Shown here one piece after another: positions 6,612 to 7,597 of a stretch of 7,597 nt of DNA. The position numbers and the translations under genes are program-made. This DNA comes from an uncultured Lachnospiraceae bacterium (GTDB lineage: Bacteria; Bacillota; Clostridia; Lachnospirales; Lachnospiraceae): contig CATZYB010000126.1 in NCBI GenBank assembly GCA_958426095.1, positions 1 through 7,597 on the forward strand, in the 5' to 3' direction. The notes beneath the pieces were generated by a model. The model made no database searches, was not told where the DNA came from, and saw only the letters and a list, made by a program, of their open reading frames with translations. Position 1 is the first letter of the stretch. Each line of letters starts with the position of its first letter.

Positions 6612-7520
6612 ATGTTGGATTTGTGTTTGTTGGGAACAGGAGGGATGATGCCGCTGCCTTATCGGTGGCTCACATCACTGATGCTCCGTTATAATGGAAG
6701 CAGTCTTTTGGTGGACTGTGGGGAGGGCACTCAGATAACGATCCGGGAAAAAGGATGGAGTTTCCGGCCGCTGGATGTCATTTGTATTACCCATTTTCAC
6801 GGCGACCATATCAGTGGACTTCCGGGAATATTGTTGGCGATGGCAAACTCTGACAGGAAGGAACCATTGCTGATGATCGGCCCGAAGGGGCTTACCCGGG
6901 TGGTGAATTCGCTGAGGGTGATCGCGCCGGAACTTCCATTTGAAATTGAGTTTATTGAACTGACACAGACACAGCAGCATATAGAAACCCACGGATATCA
7001 TATCGATGCATTTCGTGTAAATCATAAAATCACCTGCTACGGGTACAGTATATCCATACCGAGAGCAGGCCTTTTTGATGTGGAAAAGGCAAAGGCGAAT
7101 GATGTGCCGCTGAAATATTGGAATCGTCTTCAAAAAGGAGAGGTTTTTGAGAGTGAAGGACGGTTATATGAACCGTCAATGGTTCTCGGAGAACCTCGAA
7201 AAGGGATTAAAGTGACTTATACGACGGATACGCGGCCGACGGATTCTATTCGGCAGAATGCAAAGGATTCAGACTTGTTCATATGCGAAGGGATGTATGG
7301 TGAAAAAGGCGATATTAATAATGCAGTGAAATATAAGCATATGACTTTTGAGGAGGCAGCAGGACTGGCAAGGGATGCACAGGTTAAAGAATTGTGGCTG
7401 ACCCATTACAGTCCGGCCATCAATCATCCGGAAATATTTATGGAAGATGTGCGGCGGATTTTTCCAAACGCTCATGCGGCAAAAGACCGTCGTTCAATGG
7501 AATTAAATTTTGAAGAATAG
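6612..7520 (+). CDS. rnz: Ribonuclease Z (tRNA 3' endonuclease), metallo-beta-lactamase fold
   Basis: RNase Z is a zinc endonuclease that removes 3' trailers from precursor tRNAs. The 302-residue length is normal. LLGTGGMMPLPYRW (6-19) and the DCGEGTQ segment (35-41) lead to the metal motif HFHGDH (61-66: H61, H63, D65, H66). Further probable ligands are H138 in RVNHKITCYGY, D206 in YTTDTRP, and H265 in LTHYS; H243 in KHMTF fits the conserved second histidine. GPKGL (90-94) is the usual GP-loop and residues about 151-180 form the exosite region. The classic HEAT and HST motifs read CEGM (225-228) and HMT (243-245), so this is a divergent, clostridial-looking version. ATG at 6612 has GAGGG at 6601-6605, 6 bases upstream. 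The tsaD start lies 12 bases after the stop. Family assignment is firm; activity on CCA-less tRNA is inferred. Confidence 0.88.
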   Translation: MLDLCLLGTGGMMPLPYRWLTSLMLRYNGSSLLVDCGEGTQITIREKGWSFRPLDVICITHFHGDHISGLPGILLAMANSDRKEPLLMIGPKGLTRVVNSLRVIAPELPFEIEFIELTQTQQHIETHGYHIDAFRVNHKITCYGYSISIPRAGLFDVEKAKANDVPLKYWNRLQKGEVFESEGRLYEPSMVLGEPRKGIKVTYTTDTRPTDSIRQNAKDSDLFICEGMYGEKGDINNAVKYKHMTFEEAAGLARDAQVKELWLTHYSPAINHPEIFMEDVRRIFPNAHAAKDRRSMELNFEE

Positions 7521-7532
7521 AGGCACACAGGT

Positions 7533-7597
7533 ATGGAAAAAGATATTTATATTCTTGCAATCGAATCTTCCTGCGATGAAACAGCAGCGGCTGTAGT
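7533..7597 (+). CDS. tsaD: tRNA N6-threonylcarbamoyltransferase TsaD, 5' fragment
   Basis: Only 21 complete codons are inside the window, ending with the window edge. They read MEKDIYILAIESSCDETAAA and then V, the hallmark N-terminus of TsaD (formerly Gcp/YgjD), the ASKHA-fold metalloenzyme that transfers threonylcarbamoyl from the adenylate to tRNA A37. ATG at 7533 has GAGG at 7520-7523, 9 bases upstream, overlapping the rnz stop. Its place after tsaE, tsaB and rimI completes the t6A set, apart from TsaC, which makes the adenylate and is not seen here. Confidence 0.95.
   Translation, partial: MEKDIYILAIESSCDETAAAV

Noticed and set aside
6675..7133. 152-codon open frame on the - strand inside rnz
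   Set aside because: Shadow of the RNase Z gene, whose metal motifs are clear.

Overview
The window looks like an ordinary chromosomal segment from a Gram-positive anaerobe of the Clostridia, most likely Lachnospiraceae. This rests on the gene families and order, strong AGGAGG-type ribosome binding sites, moderate base composition, and the resemblance of the predicted proteins to that group as I remember them; no search was run. All genes lie on the + strand and are tightly packed. I see no mobile element, CRISPR array, RNA gene or long repeat.

Region 1 (1-1709) holds an ACT-domain protein of the PheB type followed by an ApgM-family metalloenzyme (2,3-bisphosphoglycerate-independent phosphoglycerate mutase, or possibly a homoserine kinase of the same fold). 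The start of the ACT gene is abnormal. A well-placed GGAGG precedes ATG at 41-43, but the next codon is TAG, and conserved family sequence continues in the same frame after the stop. Region 2 (1710-4575) has a hairpin in the intergenic gap, then tex (RNA-binding S1 protein tied to transcription), then the membrane S component of an ECF vitamin transporter, probably for riboflavin.

Region 3 (4576-7597) starts with a good extended -10 promoter and contains tsaE-tsaB-rimI, joined by 1- and 4-base overlaps, then a 68-residue four-cysteine protein, RNase Z, and the first 21 codons of tsaD. TsaE, TsaB and TsaD act together to put the threonylcarbamoyl group of t6A on tRNA A37. RNase Z trims tRNA 3' ends and RimI acetylates a ribosomal protein, so this half is a translation and tRNA-maturation operon.

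I did not find a clearly new biological system. The points most worth a second look are the start-stop at the ACT gene, the unassigned four-cysteine protein inside the t6A operon, the divergent motifs of the RNase Z, and the uncertain substrate of the ApgM-family enzyme.
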